Part shown: positions 40,420 through 52,560 of the stretch, in pieces
Numbering within the stretch: position 1 is the first letter of the stretch
Layout of the letters: each line of letters starts with the position of its first letter
Source of the DNA: Episyrphus balteatus
Lineage: Eukaryota > Arthropoda > Insecta > Diptera > Syrphidae
NCBI RefSeq assembly: GCF_945859705.1
Contig: NC_079136.1
Location: 56,868,094-56,932,093 of the forward strand
Reading direction: 5' to 3'
Length of the DNA: 64,000 nt
Notes under the pieces: model-generated
Database searches by the model: none
Told to the model about the DNA's origin: nothing
The model's input: only the letters and a program-made list of their open reading frames with translations
Made by a program: the position numbers and the translations under genes

Positions 40420-40537
40420 GCCAACAACACGCGGTGTTCCCAAGCGGTCCCCCATCTAAGTACTAACCGCGCCCGACGATGCTTGATTTCGGTGATCGGA
40501 CGAGAACCGATATTTTCATCGTGGTATGGTCGTTGGC
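40420..40537 (-). rRNA. 5S rRNA: 5S rRNA gene, copy 43
   Basis: Full copy. Unit 917 bp, markers L, D, m. Confidence 0.96.
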
Positions 40538-41336
40538 GAAAACTTCTTATCAAAGTTGAAACTTATGAGAAATTTTTCTATTCCAATTGGAATAATATTA
40601 GTTAATGCAACGAGACTTTAGATTTAATTAATTGCAATGTGAGTTGTGAGCAGTATTTATTATGTTGTCAAGTTTTCAACCCCTTTCGATTGAATTGAGT
40701 TTCTTTAAGGCATAACAACATGAAATACAAAATAATGTTAGTTTTTTTTTTATTTCATATGGTGTTTTAGTAGCAAGTATAAGATAGATGTAATGTTAAT
40801 TAGCCCACAAAACAAGTATTTTTGACATTTTTTTTTATTTTTCTAAAAAAAAATTATGAGTTGACTTAAAATTTAAAAAAAAATCACTGCCTACTTTCAG
40901 GGGCACTGCTTTCAATGCAAATGTACAGAAAAAAATCTCACATGAAAAATCTTACTTAAATGACTTTAACGTAAGTACGAACCAAATACATACATACTAT
41001 TCACTTATTTTATGAGCTGTTTAAAAAATGTTCACATAAATTATGAGAGTTAAAAAAAAAACAATTTGTTCGTCAAATCTTCAAACATAAAAAAATCAGA
41101 TTTTATTTTTTTTTTACTTTTTTCGTCATCATGACAAAAAAATAACATTTAACAATTCGTAGCTAAGCACAATACCAAATAAAACCGATTTTCAATGGCA
41201 AAAATCACTAGGTAGTGCCCTCATACGAAATTAAAAAAAAAAAAACAAATTTCAAATTTCACACATGAAATAGAATAAAAAATTAAAAACAAAAAAGTAT
41301 GACTAGAGAGCCTTATACTGGCAAAAAGGCACGTGT

Positions 41337-41454
41337 GCCAACAACACGCGGTGTTCCCAAGCGGTCCCCCATCTAAGTACTAACCGCGCCCGACGATGCT
41401 TGATTTCGGTGATCGGACGAGAACCGATATTTTCATCGTGGTATGGTCGTTGGC
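41337..41454 (-). rRNA. 5S rRNA: 5S rRNA gene, copy 44
   Basis: Full copy. Unit 910 bp, markers S, N, m with GTTTACAACC. Confidence 0.96.
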
Positions 41455-42246
41455 GAAAACTTCTTATCAAAGTTGAAACTTATGAGAAATTTTTCTATTC
41501 CAATTGGAATAATATTAGTTAATGCAACGAGACTTTAGATTTAATTAATTGCAATGTGAGCAGTATTTATTATGTTGTCAAGTTTACAACCCCTTTCGAT
41601 TGAATTGAGTTTCTTTAAGGCATAACAACATGAAATACAAAATAATGTTAGTTTTTTTTTTATTTCATATGGTGTTTTAGTAGCAAGTATAAGATAGATG
41701 TAATGTTAATTAGCCCACAAAACAAGTATTTTTAACATTTTTTTTTATTTTTCTAAAAAAAAATTATGAGTTGACTTAAAATTTAAAAAAAAATCACTGC
41801 CTACTTTCAGGGGCACTGCTTTCAATGCAAATGTACAGAAAAAAATCTCACATGAAAAATCTTACTTAAATGACTTTAACGTAAGTACGAACCAAATACA
41901 TACATACTATTCACTTATTTTATGAGCTGTTTAAAAAATGTTCACATAAATTATGAGAGTTAAAAAAAAAACAATTTGTTCGTCAAATCTTCAAACATAA
42001 AAAAATCAGATTTTATTTTTTTTTTACTTTTTTCGTCATCATGACAAAAAAATAACATTTAACAATTCGTAGCTAAGCACAATACCAAATAAAACCGATT
42101 TTCAATGGCAAAAATCACTAGGTAGTGCCCTCATACGAAATTAAAAAAAAAAAAACAAATTTCAAATTTCACACATGAAATAGAATAAAAAATTAAAAAC
42201 AAAAAAGTATGACTAGAGAGCCTTATACTGGCAAAAAGGCACGTGT

Positions 42247-42364
42247 GCCAACAACACGCGGTGTTCCCAAGCGGTCCCCCATCTAAGTACTAACCGCGCC
42301 CGACGATGCTTGATTTCGGTGATCGGACGAGAACCGATATTTTCATCGTGGTATGGTCGTTGGC
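42247..42364 (-). rRNA. 5S rRNA: 5S rRNA gene, copy 45
   Basis: Full copy. Unit 923 bp, markers L, D, tc, r; opens the second 5587-bp five-unit block. Confidence 0.96.
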
Positions 42365-43169
42365 GAAAACTTCTTATCAAAGTTGAAACTTATGAGAAAT
42401 TTTTCTATTCCAATTGGAATAATATTAGTTAATGCAACGAGACTTTAGATTTAATTAATTGCAATGTGAGTTGTGAGCAGTATTTATTATGTTGTCAAGT
42501 TTTCAACCCCTTTCGATTGAATTGAGTTTCTTTAAGGCATAACAACATGAAATACAAAATAATGTTAGTTTTTTTTTTATTTCATATGGTGTTTTAGTAG
42601 CAAGTATAAGATAGATGTAATGTTAATTAGCCCACAAAACAAGTATTTTTGACATTTTTTTTTATTTTTCTAAAAAAAAATTATGAGTTGACTTAAAATT
42701 TAAAAAAAAATCACTGCCTACTTTCAGGGGCACTGCTTTCAATGCAAATGTACAGAAAAAAATCTCACATGAAAAATCTTACTTAAATGACTTTAACGTA
42801 AGTACGAACCAAATACATATGTACCTACATACTATTCACTTATTTTATGAGCTGTTTAAAAAATGTTCACATAAATTATGAGAGTTAGAAAAAACAATTT
42901 GTTCGTCAAATCTTCAAACATAAAAAAATCAGATTTTATTTTTTTTTTACTTTTTTCGTCATCATGACAAAAAAATAACATTTAACAATTCGTAGCTAAG
43001 CACAATACCAAATAAAACCGATTTTCAATGGCAAAAATCACTAGGTAGTGCCCTCATACGAAATTAAAAAAAAAAAAACAAATTTCAAATTTCACACATG
43101 AAATAGAATAAAAAATTAAAAACAAAAAAGTATGACTAGAGAGCCTTATACTGGCAAAAAGGCACGTGT

Positions 43170-43287
43170 GCCAACAACACGCGGTGTTCCCAAGCGGTCC
43201 CCCATCTAAGTACTAACCGCGCCCGACGATGCTTGATTTCGGTGATCGGACGAGAACCGATATTTTCATCGTGGTATGGTCGTTGGC
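43170..43287 (-). rRNA. 5S rRNA: 5S rRNA gene, copy 46 (unit with element)
   Basis: Full copy. Unit 1920 bp, markers L, D, H, t, r. Confidence 0.96.
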
Positions 43288-43682
43288 GAAAACTTCTTAT
43301 CAAAGTTGAAACTTATGAGAAATTTTTCTATTCCAATTGGAATAATATTAGTTAATGCAACGAGACTTTAGATTTAATTAATTGCAATGTGAGTTGTGAG
43401 CAGTATTTATTATGTTGTCAAGTTTTCAACCCCTTTCGATTGAATTGAGTTTCTTTAAGGCATAACAACATGAAATACAAAATAATGTTAGTTTTTTTTT
43501 TATTTCATATGGTGTTTTAGTAGCAAGTATAAGATAGATGTAATGTTAATTAGCCCACAAAACAAGTATTTTTGACATTTTTTTTTATTTTTCTAAAAAA
43601 AAATTATGAGTTGACTTAAAATTTAAAAAAAAATCACTGCCTACTTTCAGGGGCACTGCTTTCAATGCAAATGTACAGAAAA

Positions 43683-44522
43683 TAAATTGCACGACTGGGG
43701 TCGCACGTACTTGCTCTTATGCTTAAAGTAACTATAATGTTAAAGCTTTTTATTCAAGAAATTTAAAATTCGATATTTTGAAGAAATTTCATAAGTAGTA
43801 TAAAAAAATTAAATCTGTTTTTATAATTAATAAAACTCCGTTTTAAAATATCTTAAAAAAAAAAACAAATATGCCATTTTATTTCTCGTATAAAAAGGTA
43901 TTTTTAGAAAAAAAATTTTGAAAATTGTAGGAGCCGTTTTTTAAAAAAATAATTTTTTATATATAAAATTTTTTTAACATTTTTCAAAAAAAAAGTTGGT
44001 ATGCCATTTTGAAGAAATAATTAATTTACACATAAAAACTAAATTTCAAAATTTTTCATTGATCCGTTTTCAAAAAATTGATTTTTCAAAAAAAAATTTT
44101 GAAATATTTTTTAAAAAACCAAAAATGCGTTTTTTGAAAATTTTCTAAAATTTTAATATTATCTTAACTAACACACTTTTGTATAAAAATTTTCATTTAA
44201 ATCGGGTTAATTTTGTACGAGATATTCAGAAACGAAAAAAACCGTTCTATGACAGGTACCGTTAATAACGGTACAAAAAATATTTTTTTTATTTAAAAAG
44301 TTGGCCCTTATGTGTAGTATTACACACAAAAATTTTAATCAAAATCGTTAGAGCCGTTTTTGAAAAAAATTAACTTTTCTATTTCCGTTATATGGCAGGT
44401 ACCGTTAGTTTTGGTCATAAAAAAAAAATTTCAATTTCCCCTCTAGGGAATCACCAAAAACTGCTAACTACCAAGTTTGAAGAAAATCACTTCACTCGTT
44501 TAGGCTGCAGCTCCAGATAGAG

Positions 44523-44563
<41 letters not shown>

Positions 44564-44681
44564 ATTGCCGGACCCACTTTTTTGGCATTCTCCATCATCG
44601 TAATGTCATGTAAAATTGTTATCTCGAGTTCGATTTTTTTTACGAATCCTAAACTTGCCCTATAGTACCTATATCGCAAGT
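43683..44681 (-). mobile_element. Helentron-like element in 5S unit 46
   Basis: 999 bp, same insertion point, t-r spacer to its right. It occupies the position in block 2 that the copy at 35352 holds in block 1. Confidence 0.75.
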
Positions 44682-45089
44682 AAAAATCTCACATGAAAAA
44701 TCTTACTTAAATGACTTTAACGTAAGTACGAACCAAATACATATGTACATACTATTCACTTATTTTATGAGCTGTTTAAAAAATGTTCACATAAATTATG
44801 AGAGTTAGAAAAAACAATTTGTTCGTCAAATCTTCAAACATAAAAAAATCAGATTTTATTTTTTTTTTACTTTTTTCGTCATCATGACAAAAAAATAACA
44901 TTTAACAATTCGTAGCTAAGCACAATACCAAATAAAACCGATTTTCAATGGCAAAAATCACTAGGTAGTGCCCTCATACGAAATTAAAAAAAAAAAAACA
45001 AATTTCAAATTTCACACATGAAATAGAATAAAAAATTAAAAACAAAAAAGTATGACTAGAGAGCCTTATACTGGCAAAAAGGCACGTGT

Positions 45090-45207
45090 GCCAACAACAC
45101 GCGGTGTTCCCAAGCGGTCCCCCATCTAAGTACTAACCGCGCCCGACGATGCTTGATTTCGGTGATCGGACGAGAACCGATATTTTCATCGTGGTATGGT
45201 CGTTGGC
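45090..45207 (-). rRNA. 5S rRNA: 5S rRNA gene, copy 47
   Basis: Full copy. Unit 917 bp, markers L, D, m; opens the third three-unit block. Confidence 0.96.
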
Positions 45208-46006
45208 GAAAACTTCTTATCAAAGTTGAAACTTATGAGAAATTTTTCTATTCCAATTGGAATAATATTAGTTAATGCAACGAGACTTTAGATTTAATTA
45301 ATTGCAATGTGAGTTGTGAGCAGTATTTATTATGTTGTCAAGTTTTCAACCCCTTTCGATTGAATTGAGTTTCTTTAAGGCATAACAACATGAAATACAA
45401 AATAATGTTAGTTTTTTTTTTATTTCATATGGTGTTTTAGTAGCAAGTATAAGATAGATGTAATGTTAATTAGCCCACAAAACAAGTATTTTTGACATTT
45501 TTTTTTATTTTTCTAAAAAAAAATTATGAGTTGACTTAAAATTTAAAAAAAAATCACTGCCTACTTTCAGGGGCACTGCTTTCAATGCAAATGTACAGAA
45601 AAAAATCTCACATGAAAAATCTTACTTAAATGACTTTAACGTAAGTACGAACCAAATACATACATACTATTCACTTATTTTATGAGCTGTTTAAAAAATG
45701 TTCACATAAATTATGAGAGTTAAAAAAAAAACAATTTGTTCGTCAAATCTTCAAACATAAAAAAATCAGATTTTATTTTTTTTTTACTTTTTTCGTCATC
45801 ATGACAAAAAAATAACATTTAACAATTCGTAGCTAAGCACAATACCAAATAAAACCGATTTTCAATGGCAAAAATCACTAGGTAGTGCCCTCATACGAAA
45901 TTAAAAAAAAAAAAACAAATTTCAAATTTCACACATGAAATAGAATAAAAAATTAAAAACAAAAAAGTATGACTAGAGAGCCTTATACTGGCAAAAAGGC
46001 ACGTGT

Positions 46007-46124
46007 GCCAACAACACGCGGTGTTCCCAAGCGGTCCCCCATCTAAGTACTAACCGCGCCCGACGATGCTTGATTTCGGTGATCGGACGAGAACCGATAT
46101 TTTCATCGTGGTATGGTCGTTGGC
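46007..46124 (-). rRNA. 5S rRNA: 5S rRNA gene, copy 48
   Basis: Full copy. Unit 917 bp, markers L, D, m. Confidence 0.96.
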
Positions 46125-46923
46125 GAAAACTTCTTATCAAAGTTGAAACTTATGAGAAATTTTTCTATTCCAATTGGAATAATATTAGTTAATGCAACGA
46201 GACTTTAGATTTAATTAATTGCAATGTGAGTTGTGAGCAGTATTTATTATGTTGTCAAGTTTTCAACCCCTTTCGATTGAATTGAGTTTCTTTAAGGCAT
46301 AACAACATGAAATACAAAATAATGTTAGTTTTTTTTTTATTTCATATGGTGTTTTAGTAGCAAGTATAAGATAGATGTAATGTTAATTAGCCCACAAAAC
46401 AAGTATTTTTGACATTTTTTTTTATTTTTCTAAAAAAAAATTATGAGTTGACTTAAAATTTAAAAAAAAATCACTGCCTACTTTCAGGGGCACTGCTTTC
46501 AATGCAAATGTACAGAAAAAAATCTCACATGAAAAATCTTACTTAAATGACTTTAACGTAAGTACGAACCAAATACATACATACTATTCACTTATTTTAT
46601 GAGCTGTTTAAAAAATGTTCACATAAATTATGAGAGTTAAAAAAAAAACAATTTGTTCGTCAAATCTTCAAACATAAAAAAATCAGATTTTATTTTTTTT
46701 TTACTTTTTTCGTCATCATGACAAAAAAATAACATTTAACAATTCGTAGCTAAGCACAATACCAAATAAAACCGATTTTCAATGGCAAAAATCACTAGGT
46801 AGTGCCCTCATACGAAATTAAAAAAAAAAAAACAAATTTCAAATTTCACACATGAAATAGAATAAAAAATTAAAAACAAAAAAGTATGACTAGAGAGCCT
46901 TATACTGGCAAAAAGGCACGTGT

Positions 46924-47041
46924 GCCAACAACACGCGGTGTTCCCAAGCGGTCCCCCATCTAAGTACTAACCGCGCCCGACGATGCTTGATTTCGGTGAT
47001 CGGACGAGAACCGATATTTTCATCGTGGTATGGTCGTTGGC
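46924..47041 (-). rRNA. 5S rRNA: 5S rRNA gene, copy 49
   Basis: Full copy. Unit 910 bp, markers S, N, m with GTTTACAACC. Confidence 0.96.
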
Positions 47042-47833
47042 GAAAACTTCTTATCAAAGTTGAAACTTATGAGAAATTTTTCTATTCCAATTGGAATAAT
47101 ATTAGTTAATGCAACGAGACTTTAGATTTAATTAATTGCAATGTGAGCAGTATTTATTATGTTGTCAAGTTTACAACCCCTTTCGATTGAATTGAGTTTC
47201 TTTAAGGCATAACAACATGAAATACAAAATAATGTTAGTTTTTTTTTTATTTCATATGGTGTTTTAGTAGCAAGTATAAGATAGATGTAATGTTAATTAG
47301 CCCACAAAACAAGTATTTTTAACATTTTTTTTTATTTTTCTAAAAAAAAATTATGAGTTGACTTAAAATTTAAAAAAAAATCACTGCCTACTTTCAGGGG
47401 CACTGCTTTCAATGCAAATGTACAGAAAAAAATCTCACATGAAAAATCTTACTTAAATGACTTTAACGTAAGTACGAACCAAATACATACATACTATTCA
47501 CTTATTTTATGAGCTGTTTAAAAAATGTTCACATAAATTATGAGAGTTAAAAAAAAAACAATTTGTTCGTCAAATCTTCAAACATAAAAAAATCAGATTT
47601 TATTTTTTTTTTACTTTTTTCGTCATCATGACAAAAAAATAACATTTAACAATTCGTAGCTAAGCACAATACCAAATAAAACCGATTTTCAATGGCAAAA
47701 ATCACTAGGTAGTGCCCTCATACGAAATTAAAAAAAAAAAAACAAATTTCAAATTTCACACATGAAATAGAATAAAAAATTAAAAACAAAAAAGTATGAC
47801 TAGAGAGCCTTATACTGGCAAAAAGGCACGTGT

Positions 47834-47951
47834 GCCAACAACACGCGGTGTTCCCAAGCGGTCCCCCATCTAAGTACTAACCGCGCCCGACGATGCTTGA
47901 TTTCGGTGATCGGACGAGAACCGATATTTTCATCGTGGTATGGTCGTTGGC
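47834..47951 (-). rRNA. 5S rRNA: 5S rRNA gene, copy 50
   Basis: Full copy. Unit 924 bp, markers L, D, tc, r; opens a third, incomplete five-unit block. Confidence 0.96.
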
Positions 47952-48757
47952 GAAAACTTCTTATCAAAGTTGAAACTTATGAGAAATTTTTCTATTCCAA
48001 TTGGAATAATATTAGTTAATGCAACGAGACTTTAGATTTAATTAATTGCAATGTGAGTTGTGAGCAGTATTTATTATGTTGTCAAGTTTTCAACCCCTTT
48101 CGATTGAATTGAGTTTCTTTAAGGCATAACAACATGAAATACAAAATAATGTTAGTTTTTTTTTTATTTCATATGGTGTTTTAGTAGCAAGTATAAGATA
48201 GATGTAATGTTAATTAGCCCACAAAACAAGTATTTTTGACATTTTTTTTTATTTTTCTAAAAAAAAATTATGAGTTGACTTAAAATTTAAAAAAAAATCA
48301 CTGCCTACTTTCAGGGGCACTGCTTTCAATGCAAATGTACAGAAAAAAATCTCACATGAAAAATCTTACTTAAATGACTTTAACGTAAGTACGAACCAAA
48401 TACATATGTACCTACATACTATTCACTTATTTTATGAGCTGTTTAAAAAATGTTCACATAAATTATGAGAGTTAGAAAAAACAATTTGTTCGTCAAATCT
48501 TCAAACATAAAAAAATCAGATTTTATTTTTTTTTTACTTTTTTCGTCATCATGACAAAAAAATAACATTTAACAATTCGTAGCTAAGCACAATACCAAAT
48601 AAAACCGATTTTCAATGGCAAAAATCACTAGGTAGTGCCCTCATACGAAATTAAAAAAAAAAAAAACAAATTTCAAATTTCACACATGAAATAGAATAAA
48701 AAATTAAAAACAAAAAAGTATGACTAGAGAGCCTTATACTGGCAAAAAGGCACGTGT

Positions 48758-48875
48758 GCCAACAACACGCGGTGTTCCCAAGCGGTCCCCCATCTAAGTA
48801 CTAACCGCGCCCGACGATGCTTGATTTCGGTGATCGGACGAGAACCGATATTTTCATCGTGGTATGGTCGTTGGC
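48758..48875 (-). rRNA. 5S rRNA: 5S rRNA gene, copy 51 (unit with element)
   Basis: Full copy. Unit 1920 bp, markers L, D, H, t, r. Confidence 0.96.
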
Positions 48876-49270
48876 GAAAACTTCTTATCAAAGTTGAAAC
48901 TTATGAGAAATTTTTCTATTCCAATTGGAATAATATTAGTTAATGCAACGAGACTTTAGATTTAATTAATTGCAATGTGAGTTGTGAGCAGTATTTATTA
49001 TGTTGTCAAGTTTTCAACCCCTTTCGATTGAATTGAGTTTCTTTAAGGCATAACAACATGAAATACAAAATAATGTTAGTTTTTTTTTTATTTCATATGG
49101 TGTTTTAGTAGCAAGTATAAGATAGATGTAATGTTAATTAGCCCACAAAACAAGTATTTTTGACATTTTTTTTTATTTTTCTAAAAAAAAATTATGAGTT
49201 GACTTAAAATTTAAAAAAAAATCACTGCCTACTTTCAGGGGCACTGCTTTCAATGCAAATGTACAGAAAA

Positions 49271-50110
49271 TAAATTGCACGACTGGGGTCGCACGTACTT
49301 GCTCTTATGCTTAAAGTAACTATAATGTTAAAGCTTTTTATTCAAGAAATTTAAAATTCGATATTTTGAAGAAATTTCATAAGTAGTATAAAAAAATTAA
49401 ATCTGTTTTTATAATTAATAAAACTCCGTTTTAAAATATCTTAAAAAAAAAAACAAATATGCCATTTTATTTCTCGTATAAAAAGGTATTTTTAGAAAAA
49501 AAATTTTGAAAATTGTAGGAGCCGTTTTTTAAAAAAATAATTTTTTATATATAAAATTTTTTTAACATTTTTCAAAAAAAAAGTTGGTATGCCATTTTGA
49601 AGAAATAATTAATTTACACATAAAAACTAAATTTCAAAATTTTTCATTGATCCGTTTTCAAAAAATTGATTTTTCAAAAAAAAATTTTGAAATATTTTTT
49701 AAAAAACCAAAAATGCGTTTTTTGAAAATTTTCTAAAATTTTAATATTATCTTAACTAACACACTTTTGTATAAAAATTTTCATTTAAATCGGGTTAATT
49801 TTGTACGAGATATTCAGAAACGAAAAAAACCGTTCTATGACAGGTACCGTTAATAACGGTACAAAAAATATTTTTTTTATTTAAAAAGTTGGCCCTTATG
49901 TGTAGTATTACACACAAAAATTTTAATCAAAATCGTTAGAGCCGTTTTTGAAAAAAATTAACTTTTCTATTTCCGTTATATGGCAGGTACCGTTAGTTTT
50001 GGTCATAAAAAAAAAATTTCAATTTCCCCTCTAGGGAATCACCAAAAACTGCTAACTACCAAGTTTGAAGAAAATCACTTCACTCGTTTAGGCTGCAGCT
50101 CCAGATAGAG

Positions 50111-50151
<41 letters not shown>

Positions 50152-50269
50152 ATTGCCGGACCCACTTTTTTGGCATTCTCCATCATCGTAATGTCATGTA
50201 AAATTGTTATCTCGAGTTCGATTTTTTTTACGAATCCTAAACTTGCCCTATAGTACCTATATCGCAAGT
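49271..50269 (-). mobile_element. Helentron-like element in 5S unit 51
   Basis: 999 bp, same insertion point, t-r spacer to its right. Confidence 0.75.
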
Positions 50270-50677
50270 AAAAATCTCACATGAAAAATCTTACTTAAAT
50301 GACTTTAACGTAAGTACGAACCAAATACATATGTACATACTATTCACTTATTTTATGAGCTGTTTAAAAAATGTTCACATAAATTATGAGAGTTAGAAAA
50401 AACAATTTGTTCGTCAAATCTTCAAACATAAAAAAATCAGATTTTATTTTTTTTTTACTTTTTTCGTCATCATGACAAAAAAATAACATTTAACAATTCG
50501 TAGCTAAGCACAATACCAAATAAAACCGATTTTCAATGGCAAAAATCACTAGGTAGTGCCCTCATACGAAATTAAAAAAAAAAAAACAAATTTCAAATTT
50601 CACACATGAAATAGAATAAAAAATTAAAAACAAAAAAGTATGACTAGAGAGCCTTATACTGGCAAAAAGGCACGTGT

Positions 50678-50795
50678 GCCAACAACACGCGGTGTTCCCA
50701 AGCGGTCCCCCATCTAAGTACTAACCGCGCCCGACGATGCTTGATTTCGGTGATCGGACGAGAACCGATATTTTCATCGTGGTATGGTCGTTGGC
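50678..50795 (-). rRNA. 5S rRNA: 5S rRNA gene, copy 52 (last full copy, unit with element)
   Basis: Full copy and the one nearest the kinase gene. Markers L, D, H, t, r. Its spacer breaks off at 52470, before the next gene could begin. Confidence 0.96.
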
Positions 50796-51190
50796 GAAAA
50801 CTTCTTATCAAAGTTGAAACTTATGAGAAATTTTTCTATTCCAATTGGAATAATATTAGTTAATGCAACGAGACTTTAGATTTAATTAATTGCAATGTGA
50901 GTTGTGAGCAGTATTTATTATGTTGTCAAGTTTTCAACCCCTTTCGATTGAATTGAGTTTCTTTAAGGCATAACAACATGAAATACAAAATAATGTTAGT
51001 TTTTTTTTTATTTCATATGGTGTTTTAGTAGCAAGTATAAGATAGATGTAATGTTAATTAGCCCACAAAACAAGTATTTTTGACATTTTTTTTTATTTTT
51101 CTAAAAAAAAATTATGAGTTGACTTAAAATTTAAAAAAAAATCACTGCCTACTTTCAGGGGCACTGCTTTCAATGCAAATGTACAGAAAA

Positions 51191-52030
51191 TAAATTGCAC
51201 GACTGGGGTCGCACGTACTTGCTCTTATGCTTAAAGTAACTATAATGTTAAAGCTTTTTATTCAAGAAATTTAAAATTCGATATTTTGAAGAAATTTCAT
51301 AAGTAGTATAAAAAAATTAAATCTGTTTTTATAATTAATAAAACTCCGTTTTAAAATATCTTAAAAAAAAAAACAAATATGCCATTTTATTTCTCGTATA
51401 AAAAGGTATTTTTAGAAAAAAAATTTTGAAAATTGTAGGAGCCGTTTTTTAAAAAAATAATTTTTTATATATAAAATTTTTTTAACATTTTTCAAAAAAA
51501 AAGTTGGTATGCCATTTTGAAGAAATAATTAATTTACACATAAAAACTAAATTTCAAAATTTTTCATTGATCCGTTTTCAAAAAATTGATTTTTCAAAAA
51601 AAAATTTTGAAATATTTTTTAAAAAACCAAAAATGCGTTTTTTGAAAATTTTCTAAAATTTTAATATTATCTTAACTAACACACTTTTGTATAAAAATTT
51701 TCATTTAAATCGGGTTAATTTTGTACGAGATATTCAGAAACGAAAAAAACCGTTCTATGACAGGTACCGTTAATAACGGTACAAAAAATATTTTTTTTAT
51801 TTAAAAAGTTGGCCCTTATGTGTAGTATTACACACAAAAATTTTAATCAAAATCGTTAGAGCCGTTTTTGAAAAAAATTAACTTTTCTATTTCCGTTATA
51901 TGGCAGGTACCGTTAGTTTTGGTCATAAAAAAAAAATTTCAATTTCCCCTCTAGGGAATCACCAAAAACTGCTAACTACCAAGTTTGAAGAAAATCACTT
52001 CACTCGTTTAGGCTGCAGCTCCAGATAGAG

Positions 52031-52071
<41 letters not shown>

Positions 52072-52189
52072 ATTGCCGGACCCACTTTTTTGGCATTCTC
52101 CATCATCGTAATGTCATGTAAAATTGTTATCTCGAGTTCGATTTTTTTTACGAATCCTAAACTTGCCCTATAGTACCTATATCGCAAGT
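51191..52189 (-). mobile_element. Helentron-like element in 5S unit 52
   Basis: 999 bp, same insertion point, t-r spacer to its right. Units 51 and 52 are the only adjacent pair that both carry the element. Confidence 0.75.
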
Positions 52190-52470
52190 AAAAATCTCAC
52201 ATGAAAAATCTTACTTAAATGACTTTAACGTAAGTACGAACCAAATACATATGTACATACTATTCACTTATTTTATGAGCTGTTTAAAAAATGTTCACAT
52301 AAATTATGAGAGTTAGAAAAAACAATTTGTTCGTCAAATCTTCAAACATAAAAAAATCAGATTTTATTTTTTTTTTACTTTTTTCGTCATCATGACAAAA
52401 AAATAACATTTAACAATTCGTAGCTAAGCACAATACCAAATAAAACCGATTTTCAATGGCAAAAATCACT

Positions 52471-52503
52471 TTTCGGTGATCGGACGAGAACCGATATTTT
52501 CAT
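52471..52503 (-). pseudogene. 33-bp 5S rRNA fragment at the array edge
   Basis: Matches RNA positions 19-51 of the 5S gene exactly. On its left it joins spacer at AAAAATCACT, so about 200 bp of spacer and the 3' part of the gene are gone. On its right it runs into unrelated single-copy sequence. It lacks both ends of the RNA, box C and most of box A, so it cannot be a working gene. Confidence 0.93.
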
Positions 52504-52537
52504 TGGTTTGTGTATTGTTTTTTTTTTTCAAAGTTTT

Positions 52538-52560
52538 GGGGGGGGGGGGGGGGGGTAGGG
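52538..52560. repeat. Poly-G run at the array boundary
   Basis: Eighteen G in a row on the plus strand, then TAGGGGG. This is the only such tract in an otherwise AT-rich window. It lies 35 bp from the last 5S fragment. Confidence 0.9.

Larger units (their letters stand above)
42247..47833. repeat. Higher-order block 2: five 5S units, 5587 bp
   Basis: Units 45-49, the partner of 33916-39502. A third copy starts at 47834 (units 50, 51) but is replaced by another H unit at 50678. Units 42-44, between the two blocks, are an extra copy of the last three units. Confidence 0.9.
1..52503 (-). repeat. 5S rDNA tandem array, 52 gene copies
   Basis: Head-to-tail array of 5S rRNA genes with spacers of about 800 bp. 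All genes lie on the minus strand. The left end is open at the window edge, and the right end breaks off at 52503 in a 5S scrap. Units without insertion are 903-925 bp and units with the mobile element are 1918-1920 bp. Spacer markers used in the copy entries, read on the plus strand: L or S, with or without 7 bp in GTGAGTTGTGAG; D or N, TTTTGACATT or TTTTAACATT; m, t or tc, ACATACATAC, ACATATGTACATAC or ACATATGTACCTACATAC; r, GTTAGAAAAAAC instead of a long A run; H, element inserted. Each 'unit' is a gene plus the spacer to its right, which is that gene's upstream side. Homopolymer length accounts for most of the remaining size differences. About 12% of the array is gene. Copy number in the genome is unknown because the array continues to the left. 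Confidence 0.98.

Noticed and set aside
1..52503. Regular direct repeats that might suggest a CRISPR array or a simple satellite
   Set aside because: The unit is over 900 bp and contains a complete 5S rRNA gene with promoter and terminator in every copy, so it is rDNA.
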